Origin: Mycolicibacterium sp. P1-18
Lineage (GTDB): Bacteria > Actinomycetota > Actinomycetes > Mycobacteriales > Mycobacteriaceae
Reading direction: 5' to 3'
DNA: 64,000 nucleotides
NCBI RefSeq assembly: GCF_008329535.1
Contig: NZ_NPKR01000009.1
Coordinates: 248,001 to 312,000 of the forward strand
A program made the position numbers and the translations under genes. Below, piece after piece: positions 17,817 through 26,988 of this stretch. A model generated the notes under the pieces. The model made no database searches. It was not told the origin of the DNA and saw nothing but the letters and a program-made list of their open reading frames with translations. The stretch's first letter is position 1. Every line of letters begins with the position of its first letter.

Positions 17817-19592
17817 CTACACGCTGGCGACGTCCAGCACGGTGAGCGCGGCGCTGAATTGCAACGCGATCGCCGGATCCGCGAGGTCGACGCCGCAGAG
17901 CTGTTCGATGCGTCGGAGGCGCTGCGTGACGGTGTTCGGGTGGATGTGCAAGACGGCGGCCGTCCGGCTCCGGTCGAGCTTGCACGCGAAGTGGGTGCGC
18001 AGCGTCTCGACCAGGTCGGTGCGGTGGACGGCGTCGTAGTCGAGCAGCGGACCCAGGGTGCGCCCGGCGAAGGCGACCAATTGCGTCGAGTCCTCCAGTT
18101 GCAGCAGCAGGCCCAGTACGCCCAGATCGTCCAGCCGCACCACGGTGTCGGTACGACCGGCCCGCATCGCGATGTCCAACGCACCCTTTGCCGTGCGGTA
18201 GGCCTCGCCGTAACCGTGGGCGCCCGGCGCCGACACCGCCACCGTCGCGTCGGCCGATCTGGACACCGAACCCATTGCGCGACGGATCAATTCGGCCGCG
18301 TCGTCTCCCGGTTCGCCGTCGACCGGCCACAGTGTCACGACGTTGCCGCGGTGCATCGCGGTCAGGGGCCGGGGCCGTCGCGCCTGGGCGAGATCGGCGA
18401 CGAGTGACAGCGACCGTTGATAGAGCCGGCTGTCGGCCGGCTCGTCCGCCGAGCCCAGCGCGCCCACCACGACGACGTGTGGCCGGCTGGGATCGTGGCC
18501 CAGTCGCTGAGCCCGCTGCACCAGCTGCTCGGAGACGACCGGCCCGCTGCTGAACAACTCGGCCAGCAGTTCGCCGCGCAACCGGTGCTCCACCTCCGCG
18601 GCGGTCCGAATGCGCAACAGCTCCAGCGAGATCACGATCGACGCGTGTTCGACGGCGCGCACGCCGACCGGGTCCAACGCCGAACCCGCACGGGGAAACC
18701 AGATTCGGGCCACGGCGTCGTCTCCGAGGCGGGCGACGGAGACGAAGTACGCCGAGTCCTCGCGACCGTCGAGCAGCACGGGGGCCGAGGCCACCGACCC
18801 GTCGACGACGGCCGTGGCGCGCCACTCGTCGTCGGGCAGCTCGGCGGCGTCGCCGGCGGTGGCGAGCACGACGTTGCGGGCGTCGTCGATGAGCACCGGG
18901 CGTCCGATCAGCTCCGCGAGGACCGTGGCGATGCCGCTGAGGCCACCCGACCTCAACGTCACCGACAGCAGGCGCTCGTGGATCTGTTCCGATCGGGTCA
19001 GCGCGTCACGCTGTTCGCGCAGCGACTCGTTGAGCTGACGGAGCTGGTCGAGCCGGCTGGCCGAGGTCAGCGCGATCGCCGCGTGATTCGCCAGCAGGGT
19101 CAGCCGTTCCACCTCGCTGCCGGTGAAGGTGTGGACGGGGGCGTAGTAGCCGTTGAGCGTGCCGAGGATCTGGTCACCGGCCACCAGCGGCACGCAGATG
19201 ATGGCCCGGTAGCCCTGCTCGCGGGCGACGCCGCCCCACGGCGTGAACTCGGCTTCGGCGTCGATGTCGCGGATGGCCACGGCGGTGCCGGCGTGGAAGG
19301 CCCGGCTGGATGGTGAGCCGCTGTCGAGCCGGACCGGTCGGTCCGTGTTGACCCGGCTCACGTACTCCGCCGACAGGCCGCTCCACCCCGTGATGACGAG
19401 GGCCTCACCGGCCGCGTCCGGCGTCAGGACGCCGCAGAAGTCGTAGCCCAGAAGCGATCTCGCGGTGTCGGCGACCAGGTCGAGGACGTGGCGGAGGTCG
19501 CCCGCCGAGGTCGACGCGGAACTGAGTTCGCGCAGGGCGCTCAGCCACGTGACCAGCTCGGCATCCGGTCGTCGCCCCGCATCCACCGACAT
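17817..19592 (-). CDS. GAF-domain regulator with PucR-type C-terminal HTH
   Basis: This protein has about 591 residues. A GAF sensor domain spans roughly residues 20-180 (LLGYDFCGVL, GYRAIICVPLVAGDQILGTL), followed by a coiled helix, a middle GGDEF-like/CdaR-type region, and a C-terminal helix-turn-helix of PucR type (TAAVLHIHPNTVTQRLRRIEQLCGVDL). PucR-family proteins usually activate catabolic genes in response to a small molecule. It lies between the two arms of the catabolic cluster: the FMO/Mo hydroxylase genes downstream on the same strand, and the ALDH-to-OYE operon divergent from it. The exact start is uncertain; ATGs at 19604 and 19634 are also in frame. Confidence 0.85.
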   Translation of the reverse strand: MSVDAGRRPDAELVTWLSALRELSSASTSAGDLRHVLDLVADTARSLLGYDFCGVLTPDAAGEALVITGWSGLSAEYVSRVNTDRPVRLDSGSPSSRAFHAGTAVAIRDIDAEAEFTPWGGVAREQGYRAIICVPLVAGDQILGTLNGYYAPVHTFTGSEVERLTLLANHAAIALTSASRLDQLRQLNESLREQRDALTRSEQIHERLLSVTLRSGGLSGIATVLAELIGRPVLIDDARNVVLATAGDAAELPDDEWRATAVVDGSVASAPVLLDGREDSAYFVSVARLGDDAVARIWFPRAGSALDPVGVRAVEHASIVISLELLRIRTAAEVEHRLRGELLAELFSSGPVVSEQLVQRAQRLGHDPSRPHVVVVGALGSADEPADSRLYQRSLSLVADLAQARRPRPLTAMHRGNVVTLWPVDGEPGDDAAELIRRAMGSVSRSADATVAVSAPGAHGYGEAYRTAKGALDIAMRAGRTDTVVRLDDLGVLGLLLQLEDSTQLVAFAGRTLGPLLDYDAVHRTDLVETLRTHFACKLDRSRTAAVLHIHPNTVTQRLRRIEQLCGVDLADPAIALQFSAALTVLDVASV

Positions 19593-19695
19593 GCCGTTCA
19601 GCATCGCACGGGAGTGTTCGCAGACACACAGCAATCGCCGAATAATGTTTCACTCGACATTGAGGGCGGCGCGGACTGTGACGACACTCATATCC
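19593..19695. promoter_or_regulatory. Divergent promoter region of the catabolic cluster
   Basis: The gap between the PucR-type regulator and the ALDH gene is AT-richer than its surroundings. It contains an AATGT/ACATT inverted repeat with an 8-nt spacer (19644-19661). This is a candidate regulator site, but the arms are short and the assignment is weak. Confidence 0.35.
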
Positions 19696-21174
19696 ATGAC
19701 CACCACCGTCCCCGGCCCCACCGCCACCCACGCCGACGTTCGCGAGATCCTCAACCCCGCCACCGGCGCCGTCATCGAGACCGTCGCCGAGCACGGCGCC
19801 GACGGCGTCGACGCGGCCGTCGCCAAGGCGAAGGCGGCCTTCGAGAGCGGCCCGTGGCCCACCCTGGTCCGCAGCCAACGGGCCCGCCTGCTGCTGCGCA
19901 TCGCCGACGCGATCGAGGCGAACTCCGACCGGCTCTACACGCTGGAGGCCCAGAACAACGGGCGACCGATCACCGAGACCCGCGCGCAGCTGTCCCGGGT
20001 GCCGGAGTGGTTCCGCTACAACGCCGGACTGCTGGCCGCCCAGCGCCAGGCGGTCCTCCCGGGCGACGGCCCGTACCTGACCTACCAGGAGCGTCGTCCG
20101 CTCGGCGTCTGCGGCATCATCACGCCGTTCAACCATCCCCTGCTCATCCTGGCCCGCAGCGTGTCGGCCGCCCTGGCCAACGGCAACACCGTCGTGGTCA
20201 AGCCCTCCGAGTTGACGCCGCTGACCACCCTCGTGCTGGCCGACGTCATGTCCGAGGCGGGCCTGCCCGACGGCGTGGTCAACGTGGTCACCGGCGCGCG
20301 GGACGCCGGCGCCCGGCTCACCCAGCACCCCGACGTCGCCAAGATCACGCTGACCGGTGGCACCGAGGCGGGCCGCGCGGCCGCGATCGCAACGGCGTCC
20401 CGCTTCGCCAGGGTCACCGCCGAACTCGGCGGCAAGACCCCCGTAATCGTGTTCGACGACGTCGACCCCGTGATCGCCGCCGAAGGCGCCGCGTTCTCCG
20501 CCTTCGTCGCCGCGGGCCAATCCTGCGTAGCCGGATCACGATTCCTGGTGCAGCGCAACGTGTACGACGCCTTCGTCACCGCGCTGTCGGCCCGCGCCCG
20601 CGCCATCCGCATCGGCGATCCCACCGACGCCGACACCCAGCTGGGCCCGCTGATCAGCGCCCGCCAGCGCGACAAGGTGCAGGCCCTGATCCAGACCGGC
20701 GTCGACGAAGGCGCCCAGCTCGCCGCCGGCGGCGGGGTCCCCGAACTGCCGGAAGCGTTGCGGCAGGGCTTCTTCCTCGAGCCGACCGTGATCGCCGACG
20801 CCACCATGGCCAACACCGTCGCCATGGAGGAGATCTTCGGCCCGGTCGCCGTCGTCATCCCGTTCGACGACGAGGACGAGGCCGTGCGGATGGCCAACGA
20901 CAACCGCTACGGCCTCGGCGCCGGAGTGTGGACCACCGACGTCGGTCGCGCGCACCGCGTCGCCTCGAACATCGTGGCGGGCATGGTCTGGGTCAACGAC
21001 CATCACCGCCTCGAGCCGTCCCTGCCCTGGGGCGGCGTGAAGGAATCGGGTCTCGGCAAGGACGCCGGATCCGAGTCGTTCGACGACTTCTCCTGGATCA
21101 AGACCGTCGTCGTCCGCACCGCCGCCGATCACGTCGATTGGTACGGCGGTGGGGAAACCGCCCGGTTGAACTGA
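19696..21174 (+). CDS. NAD(P)-dependent aldehyde dehydrogenase
   Basis: This 492-residue ALDH oxidises an aldehyde to the acid. The oxyanion Asn146 is in TPFNHP, the cofactor segment is VVKPSELTP, the general base Glu243 is in AELGGKTP and the nucleophile Cys277 is in AGQSCVAGSR. ATG 19696 is the natural start because the ALDH fold begins about 15 residues later (REILNPATG). It opens the plus-strand arm of the catabolic cluster and may process an aldehyde released after ring cleavage; that role is inferred from position only. Confidence 0.92.
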   Translation: MTTTVPGPTATHADVREILNPATGAVIETVAEHGADGVDAAVAKAKAAFESGPWPTLVRSQRARLLLRIADAIEANSDRLYTLEAQNNGRPITETRAQLSRVPEWFRYNAGLLAAQRQAVLPGDGPYLTYQERRPLGVCGIITPFNHPLLILARSVSAALANGNTVVVKPSELTPLTTLVLADVMSEAGLPDGVVNVVTGARDAGARLTQHPDVAKITLTGGTEAGRAAAIATASRFARVTAELGGKTPVIVFDDVDPVIAAEGAAFSAFVAAGQSCVAGSRFLVQRNVYDAFVTALSARARAIRIGDPTDADTQLGPLISARQRDKVQALIQTGVDEGAQLAAGGGVPELPEALRQGFFLEPTVIADATMANTVAMEEIFGPVAVVIPFDDEDEAVRMANDNRYGLGAGVWTTDVGRAHRVASNIVAGMVWVNDHHRLEPSLPWGGVKESGLGKDAGSESFDDFSWIKTVVVRTAADHVDWYGGGETARLN

Positions 21175-21212
21175 TCCAGCCTCGAATCACTCGTCGTACG
21201 AAAGGAACTCAC

Positions 21213-22583
21213 ATGACATCCAGTGCCGCACCACCGGCGGGGTGGCGCAAGGAGATCACCCGCACCCAGTGGCTCGTCCTCGCAGGCACTACCCTCGGCT
21301 GGGGTCTCGACGGCTTCGCAGGCAGCCTCTACATCCTGGTCCTCGGACCGGCGATGAGCGAGCTGCTCCCCAACAGCGGGCTGCAGGCCGGCCCCGCCAC
21401 GATCGGCTACTACGGCGGCATGACCGTCGCCCTGTTCCTCATCGGCTGGGCGACGGGCGGCATCCTGTTCGGCGTCCTCGCCGACTACTTCGGCCGCACC
21501 AGGGTGTTGTCACTTGGCATCCTCACCTACGCCGTGTTCAGCGCGTTGGCGGCCTTCGCCGACACCTGGTGGCAGCTCGGAATCCTGCGCTTCATCGCAG
21601 GATTGGGTTCCGGAGTGGAGGCACCCGTCGGTGCCGCCCTGATCGCCGAGACCTGGCGCAACCGCTACCGGGCCCGCGCAGGCGGAATCATGATGTCGGG
21701 CTACGCCGCCGGCTTCTTCGCGGCCGCCGCCGCCTACGCCCTGTGGGGTAGCCACGGGTGGCGACTGATGCTGGCACTGGCCGGCCTGCCCGCGCTGGTG
21801 GTGTGGTTCATCCGCCGCTACGTGCCGGAGCCCCCCGAGATCAACGCCCACCTGACTGCCCGCCGGGAACGAAAGAACAACGGCACCAGTACCGCTGCCG
21901 ACCAGTTCGTCCTGCGCAGGCTGCTGGTACCGCCGTTCCGCCGACCGATGCTGATCTGCACCGCACTCGCCTCCGGGGCGCTCATCACCTTCTGGAGCGT
22001 GTCCACCTGGTACCCGCAGATCATCCGCCAGCTCACCGCATCCGAGAACCTGCCGACCGGCCTGGCCGATCACCGCGTGGCCACCACCGCCATGCTGTTC
22101 AACGCCGGTGGCATCGTCGGCTACGCCTCATGGGGCTTCCTCGCCGATGCGATCGGCCGCCGCAAGGCCTTCCTGGTCAGCTTCGGCGTCTCGGCCGTGA
22201 CCGTGGCGTGGACCTTTCCATTCGACCGTGGCTACACCGAATACCTATTCGTCATGCCACTTCTCGGATTCGGCCTGTTCGGCGCACTGTCCGGGACGTT
22301 CATCTACGCCCCTGAACTGTTCCCACCGAGCGTCCGTGCCACCGCACTCGCGGTGTGCAACAGCGTCGGCCGCTACGTCACCGCCCTCGGGCCGCTCGCC
22401 GCCGGCGCCATCGCCACCTCGTGGTTCGGCGGCAACCTCGGAATCGCCACCGCGGTGGTGGCCTCCTTCGGCCTCATCGCCGTCGTCGGCCTCGCGTTCT
22501 GCAAGGAGACCCGCGGGGACGATCTGCCGGTCGACGCCATTCCCGCACAACCCCTTAAGTCCACCGAGAAGAGCGCATCATGA
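21213..22583 (+). CDS. MFS transporter (aromatic/metabolite:H+ symporter-like)
   Basis: This 456-residue transporter has 12 predicted membrane helices. The loop 2-3 signature is seen in GVLADYFGRTRVL and its repeat in GFLADAIGRRKAF, and helix 4 has GLGSGVEAPVGAALIAETW, as in the sugar and aromatic-acid porter branches. AAAGGA lies 6 nt before the ATG. It is probably the uptake system for the substrate of the cluster. Its TGA overlaps the ATG of the next monooxygenase gene (ATGA, 22580-22583). Confidence 0.88.
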   Translation: MTSSAAPPAGWRKEITRTQWLVLAGTTLGWGLDGFAGSLYILVLGPAMSELLPNSGLQAGPATIGYYGGMTVALFLIGWATGGILFGVLADYFGRTRVLSLGILTYAVFSALAAFADTWWQLGILRFIAGLGSGVEAPVGAALIAETWRNRYRARAGGIMMSGYAAGFFAAAAAYALWGSHGWRLMLALAGLPALVVWFIRRYVPEPPEINAHLTARRERKNNGTSTAADQFVLRRLLVPPFRRPMLICTALASGALITFWSVSTWYPQIIRQLTASENLPTGLADHRVATTAMLFNAGGIVGYASWGFLADAIGRRKAFLVSFGVSAVTVAWTFPFDRGYTEYLFVMPLLGFGLFGALSGTFIYAPELFPPSVRATALAVCNSVGRYVTALGPLAAGAIATSWFGGNLGIATAVVASFGLIAVVGLAFCKETRGDDLPVDAIPAQPLKSTEKSAS

Positions 22584-23770
22584 CCGACTACTCCAACTCA
22601 CGCGCCATCGTCGTCGGCGGTTCGATCGGCGGGCTCACCGCCGCGCTGCTGCTGCGCGACCTCGGCTTCGCCGTCGACGTCTACGAGCGAACCCCCACCG
22701 CGCTGGACGGCAGGGGCAGCGGCATCGTCCTTCAGCCGGACACGGTGCGCTGGTTCACCGAACGCAGCACCCAGAACCTCGCCGACCTCAGCACGTCGAC
22801 CTCCGCGGTTCAGTACCTCACCCCCGAGGGGGACGTGGAGTACCGCGAGGAGTGCACCTGGACCTACACCTCGTGGGGCACGTTCTACCGTGCGCTGCTC
22901 GCCGACTTCGGCACCGAGCGCTACCACTACGGCGAATACGCTTGCGGCTTCAGCGAACACGAGGACGGCGTCACCGTCCGCTTCGTGAGCGGCCGGCGGG
23001 AATCGACGGACCTGGTGGTCTTCGCCGACGGCGTCACCTCAGTGGCGCGGGAACGGTTCGACCCCGAATCGGGGCTGCACTACTCGGGTTACGTAGGGTG
23101 GCGCGGCACGGTGGCGCTGCGCGACCTCGACGCCGCGACGCGGGAGGTCCTGCAGGACTCCATCACCTACGGGGTGATCCCCAACTCGCACATCACGATG
23201 TACCCGATTCCCGGCGAGAACGGCCTGAGCCTCGACGACCGGCTGATGAACTACGTCTGGTATCGCAACGTGCCCGCCGGGCCCGATCTGACCGAGATGC
23301 TGATCGACAAGCGTGGTTTCGCCGGTTCGGTGTCCGTCCACCCGGGCCAGGTGCAGGATCGCTACGTCGACGAGATGAAGCAAACGGCCGCCGAGCGCAT
23401 GGCGCCGGCGATCGCGAACGTCATCCGGGCCACCGAAACCCCCTACCTGCAGGTGGTTTCCGACAGCCGGTCGGCCCGGATGGCCATGGGCCGGGTGGCG
23501 CTGATCGGTGACGCAGCCTGCGCGGCCCGTCCGCACGCTGCGGCGGGAACGGCCAAGGCGGCGGCCGACGGGTGGGCGCTGGCCGCCGCACTCTCCGAGG
23601 CCGGCGGCGACGTGGCCGCCGCACTGGTGAAGTGGGAGCCCGCCCAACTGCAGATGAGCGACGCCCTGCTACGCCGCGTCGTGGCCATGGGCGAGCGTTC
23701 GCAGTTCAGCAACACCTGGACGCCAGGCGATCCCGACCTGCGCTTCGGTCTCTACGGCCCCGGCAAGTAA
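22580..23770 (+). CDS. FAD-dependent aromatic monooxygenase, 2,6-dihydroxypyridine hydroxylase-like (paralogue)
   Basis: This 396-residue class A flavin monooxygenase has VVGGSIGGLTAALLLRDLG (about residues 11-29), the DG motif FADGVTSVAR, and GDAACAARPHAAAGTAKA at the GD motif. The RPHxAxGTxKA signature is shared with the monooxygenase at 16563, so the two belong to the same subtype and probably hydroxylate successive or related aromatic intermediates. It is translationally coupled to the MFS gene and followed by the cupin after 29 bp. Confidence 0.85.
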   Translation: MTDYSNSRAIVVGGSIGGLTAALLLRDLGFAVDVYERTPTALDGRGSGIVLQPDTVRWFTERSTQNLADLSTSTSAVQYLTPEGDVEYREECTWTYTSWGTFYRALLADFGTERYHYGEYACGFSEHEDGVTVRFVSGRRESTDLVVFADGVTSVARERFDPESGLHYSGYVGWRGTVALRDLDAATREVLQDSITYGVIPNSHITMYPIPGENGLSLDDRLMNYVWYRNVPAGPDLTEMLIDKRGFAGSVSVHPGQVQDRYVDEMKQTAAERMAPAIANVIRATETPYLQVVSDSRSARMAMGRVALIGDAACAARPHAAAGTAKAAADGWALAAALSEAGGDVAAALVKWEPAQLQMSDALLRRVVAMGERSQFSNTWTPGDPDLRFGLYGPGK

Positions 23771-23799
23771 CCAAACCCCCAAACACGAAGGACGACAAC

Positions 23800-24240
23800 A
23801 TGACCGACAGCAGCTTCCTGTCCGACCTGCCACTCGCCGGCGAACTGATCTCGACGAACTTCGACAGCTGGCCAGAATGGCTCAAGGCCGAATTCGACGA
23901 GCACGCTCACGACGGTGAGGTCGGATCACGCCTCCTCAGCGAGAACGACCGGGTGCGCGTGTGGGAGATCCGACTGGCACCCGGCGAGCGCTGGCATGCC
24001 CACCGGCACGTGCTGGACTACTTCTGGACGGCGATCAACGCCGGCCGCAGCAGGCAACACACCTTCGACGGGACCGTGCGCGAGGTGTCCTACGATGCCG
24101 GTGAGACCCGCCACTTCCACTTCGGACCCGGAGAATATCTGTTGCACGACATCGAGAACATCGGCGAGACCGAGCTGGTCTTCAGCACCGTCGAGCATCT
24201 CGACAGTGCGAACGCGCCGCTGCAACTCGGCAAGAAGTAG
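23800..24240 (+). CDS. Cupin-domain protein
   Basis: This 146-residue single cupin has first-motif histidines in ERWHAHRHVLDYFW and a second motif around ETRHFHFGPGEYLLHDIEN. It resembles small cupins of the BauB kind, but no specific function can be assigned. It could be a metal-dependent isomerase or dioxygenase step, or a cofactor-holding accessory protein. GAAGGA lies 8 nt before the ATG. Its stop lies in TAGGAG, which also serves as the ribosome site of the next gene. Confidence 0.8.
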   Translation: MTDSSFLSDLPLAGELISTNFDSWPEWLKAEFDEHAHDGEVGSRLLSENDRVRVWEIRLAPGERWHAHRHVLDYFWTAINAGRSRQHTFDGTVREVSYDAGETRHFHFGPGEYLLHDIENIGETELVFSTVEHLDSANAPLQLGKK

Positions 24241-24248
24241 GAGACGCC

Positions 24249-25337
24249 ATGTCGCACTTGTTCACCCCTCTCACGCTGCGCGACGTGACCTTCGCCCACC
24301 GGGCCTGGATGTCGCCGATGATGCAGTTCGCCGCGGCGACGGACGGCGAGGACGTCGGGTCGCCGTCGGACTGGCACCTGCAGCACCTGGGTTCGCGGGC
24401 CGCCGCGGGCGCCGCCCTGGTCATGGTCGAGGCCACGTCGATACACCCGCAGGGGCGCAGCAGCGTCTACGACACCGGATTGTGGAATGACCGTCAGGCC
24501 ATGGCATTTCGCCGAATCACCAACTTCGTCTCGGCGCAGGGGTCCGTGCCGGGCATCCAACTGGTCCACGCCGGCCGCAAGGGCTCGACCGGAAGGCCCT
24601 GGCCCGACGAGAACCGCGCGCCAGAGTCGTGGCAGACCGTGAGCGCGAGCACGTTGCCGTTCGGCCGGCTGGAGAGTCCGGTCGAGCTGAGCGTCGACGA
24701 GATCGGTTCACTCGTGCAGTCCTTCGCGGAGTCGGCACGCCGAGCCGCCGATGCCGGCTTCAAGGTCCTGGAACTGCATGGGGCGCATGGCTATTTGATT
24801 CACCAGTTCCTCTCCCCGCACTCCAACGCCCGCACCGACCAGTACGGCGGCTCGCTGGAGAACCGCCTGCGCTTCGCGCTCGAGGTCACCACGGCCGTGC
24901 GGCAGGCCTGGCCCGACGAACTGCCACTGTTCTTCCGCGTCTCGGCCACCGACTGGCTCGGCGGTGACACCGACGACGAGCGGCCAGGGTGGACGGTCGA
25001 CGAGACACTCGAACTCGCGTCGCGCCTCAAGACCCTTGGCGTCGACTTGATGGACGTCTCCAGCGGCGGCTCCGCACCGGACGCGAAGATCGTCGTCGGA
25101 CCCAGTTACCAGGTCCCGTTCGCCGCGCGAGTGCGCAAGGAGATCGAAATCCCCACCGCCGCAGTCGGACTGATCACCGAGGCCGAGCAGGCCGACTCGA
25201 TCATCGCCGACGGGGACGCCGACGCCGTGTTCCTGGCCCGGGTGCTCCTGCGCAACCCCAGCTGGATCCGGCAGGCCGCCGACGAACTCGGCGCCACGCT
25301 GTCGCACCCACCGCAGTACGCCCGCGCCTTCGGCTAG
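24249..25337 (+). CDS. NADH:flavin oxidoreductase / old yellow enzyme (YqjM-like)
   Basis: This 362-residue FMN-dependent ene-reductase has a TIM-barrel. The substrate-anion ligands His177 and His180 are in ELHGAHGYLIHQF, followed by SNARTDQYGGSLENR, the classic OYE segment. At the YqjM redox-tuning cysteine (SPMCM) this protein has SPMMQ, so the Cys is replaced by Met. It probably reduces an activated double bond in a ring or enone formed by the upstream enzymes. It is the last gene of the plus-strand operon; the ribosome site overlaps the previous stop. Confidence 0.88.
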   Translation: MSHLFTPLTLRDVTFAHRAWMSPMMQFAAATDGEDVGSPSDWHLQHLGSRAAAGAALVMVEATSIHPQGRSSVYDTGLWNDRQAMAFRRITNFVSAQGSVPGIQLVHAGRKGSTGRPWPDENRAPESWQTVSASTLPFGRLESPVELSVDEIGSLVQSFAESARRAADAGFKVLELHGAHGYLIHQFLSPHSNARTDQYGGSLENRLRFALEVTTAVRQAWPDELPLFFRVSATDWLGGDTDDERPGWTVDETLELASRLKTLGVDLMDVSSGGSAPDAKIVVGPSYQVPFAARVRKEIEIPTAAVGLITEAEQADSIIADGDADAVFLARVLLRNPSWIRQAADELGATLSHPPQYARAFG

Positions 25338-25522
25338 CCGCGGTCGTCCTCCGGCATCGGGACGTCGACTGCCTGCTCCGCGAGATCCGCCGCGTCGGCC
25401 TCGGCCCCGCTGCGGTCCTGCAGGTAGTCGACGTCTACCACCGGTTCGGCGGCGGGGTCGACGGGCGTCTGTTGTTCCACCGCGTCGGCTTCCGGTACCG
25501 GATCGCCCGCAGGGTTGGTCAT
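25334..25522 (-). CDS. Small acidic hypothetical protein (62 aa)
   Basis: This 62-residue, strongly acidic protein (MTNPAGDPVPEADAVEQ, ending PMPEDDRG) has no hydrophobic segment. The evidence that it is real is a perfect AAGGAGG ribosome site 6 nt before the ATG. Similar acidic short proteins are known in mycobacteria without function. Its stop shares the palindrome CTAG with the stop of the convergent OYE gene. Confidence 0.65.
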   Translation of the reverse strand: MTNPAGDPVPEADAVEQQTPVDPAAEPVVDVDYLQDRSGAEADAADLAEQAVDVPMPEDDRG

Positions 25523-25547
25523 GTTCGCCTCCTTGGGGTGTGGGCCG

Positions 25548-26897
25548 TCACCGTCCCGGCGCCGACCAGTGGACCACCTTCATAGCCGTCATCTCGTCGA
25601 GCAGTTCGGGACCGAACCCGAACCCGCTACCACTGGCACCGCGGGGTTCGGAGGCACCGCCGGGCGCACCGCCGAAGACCGCGTTGATCTTCACGGTACC
25701 CACGGGGAGGCTGCGCCACGCCTCTTGGGCGCGGGCCATGTCTGGGGTCAACACGGTGGCCGCCAGCCCGTAGCGGTCGCGCCCGGCCTCGGTCAGCGCA
25801 GTGTGGAAGTCGGGGACCACCCGGATTGGCGCGACCGGCCCGAACGTCTCCTCCCGGAAGACCAGCATGTTGGTCTGGCAGTCGGTGACCACGGTGGGTG
25901 GATAGAAGGTTCCCGGCCCGGACGGCGGTTCACCGCCGGTCAGCACCCGTGCTCCCCGCTGGATCGCATCGGTGACGTGCTGGTGGACGTGCTGGCGGTG
26001 CCGCTCGTCGACCAGGGGCCCGATCCGATCGGCCCAGACGCCGGCCTCCGCGGTCAGGGCGGTGACGAACTCGCGGGCGATCGACTGCACCACGAAGATG
26101 CGTTCCACCGAGACGCAGATCTGCCCGGCGTTGGCGAACGCACCCGTCGCGGCCTGCCCGGCCGCCCACCCCGGCGCGACTCCCGCGTCGACGATCAGTG
26201 CGTCGTTGCCGCCGTTCTCCAGCAACGCCTTCGCGCCGCGCTCGGCGCACGCCTTGGCGATGCTGCGCCCCGCCGCGCTGCTGCCAACGTGGGCCACCAC
26301 GTCGACCCCGTCGGCCTCGGCCAACCGCGCCCCGACGGTACCGTCGCCGTCGACGATCTCCAGGACCCCGTCGGGCAACCGCTCGGCGAGCAGTTCGGCG
26401 AACCGGCGGCCGGTTCCCGGGCACCGTTCACTCGGCTTGTGCACCAAAGTGTTTCCCGTCACCAACGCCGCTCCGAGCAGTCCCGCCGCGACGGCGACGG
26501 GATCGTTCCACGGCGTCAGCACCGCCACCACGCCGCGTGGCTCGGGAATCATCAGGTCGGTGGACGCCCACGCGCCGTGCAGGCTGCGGCCACGGTGCAG
26601 CGGACCCAATTGGGCGTACTGCTCGAGGGTCCCCACCGCCGCCTCGACGCCACCGAGGGCATCGGCCCGCACCTTCCCCGTCTCGCGTTCGTTGCACTCG
26701 GCGAGTTCGGCCGCGGCGGCACGCACCGCGTCGGCGGCCGCGGACAAGGCCGCCGCTCGCTCGGCGGCGGGCGTGCGGGCCCACGAGTGCGCGGCCGCGC
26801 GGGCCCGCTTGACGGCCAGGTCGCATGCCGACGGGTCGGCGACGGGCATCCGGGTCACCGTGTCGCCCGTGCGTGGGTTGACGACGGTCAGTTCCAT
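25548..26897 (-). CDS. Aldehyde dehydrogenase family protein
   Basis: This ALDH-superfamily protein of 449 residues is shorter than usual because the N-terminal arm is brief. The oxyanion Asn131 is in TPWNDP, the cofactor segment is LVHKPSERCP, the Glu227 base is in LLENGGNDA (instead of ELGGK) and Cys261 is in AGQICVSVER. All catalytic residues are present. ATG 26897 starts 6 residues before the fold's NPRTGD; ATG 26918 is an alternative. It is not in an operon with the neighbouring catabolic cluster, which lies on the other strand. Confidence 0.85.
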   Translation of the reverse strand: MELTVVNPRTGDTVTRMPVADPSACDLAVKRARAAAHSWARTPAAERAAALSAAADAVRAAAAELAECNERETGKVRADALGGVEAAVGTLEQYAQLGPLHRGRSLHGAWASTDLMIPEPRGVVAVLTPWNDPVAVAAGLLGAALVTGNTLVHKPSERCPGTGRRFAELLAERLPDGVLEIVDGDGTVGARLAEADGVDVVAHVGSSAAGRSIAKACAERGAKALLENGGNDALIVDAGVAPGWAAGQAATGAFANAGQICVSVERIFVVQSIAREFVTALTAEAGVWADRIGPLVDERHRQHVHQHVTDAIQRGARVLTGGEPPSGPGTFYPPTVVTDCQTNMLVFREETFGPVAPIRVVPDFHTALTEAGRDRYGLAATVLTPDMARAQEAWRSLPVGTVKINAVFGGAPGGASEPRGASGSGFGFGPELLDEMTAMKVVHWSAPGR

Positions 26898-26988
26898 GGT
26901 GTGCACGGCCGCCCGCATACCCACGCGATTCTCGTTGACACCTTCGGCCCGGAGTTTGCGTGGCATCGCCGTGGGCACCTTGCCCGCC

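Noticed and set aside
19488..21210. A very long plus-strand frame that appears to fuse an unknown N-terminal half with the MFS protein
   Set aside because: The first 575 codons are the +1 shadow of the aldehyde dehydrogenase. The MFS start at 21213 has its own ribosome site.
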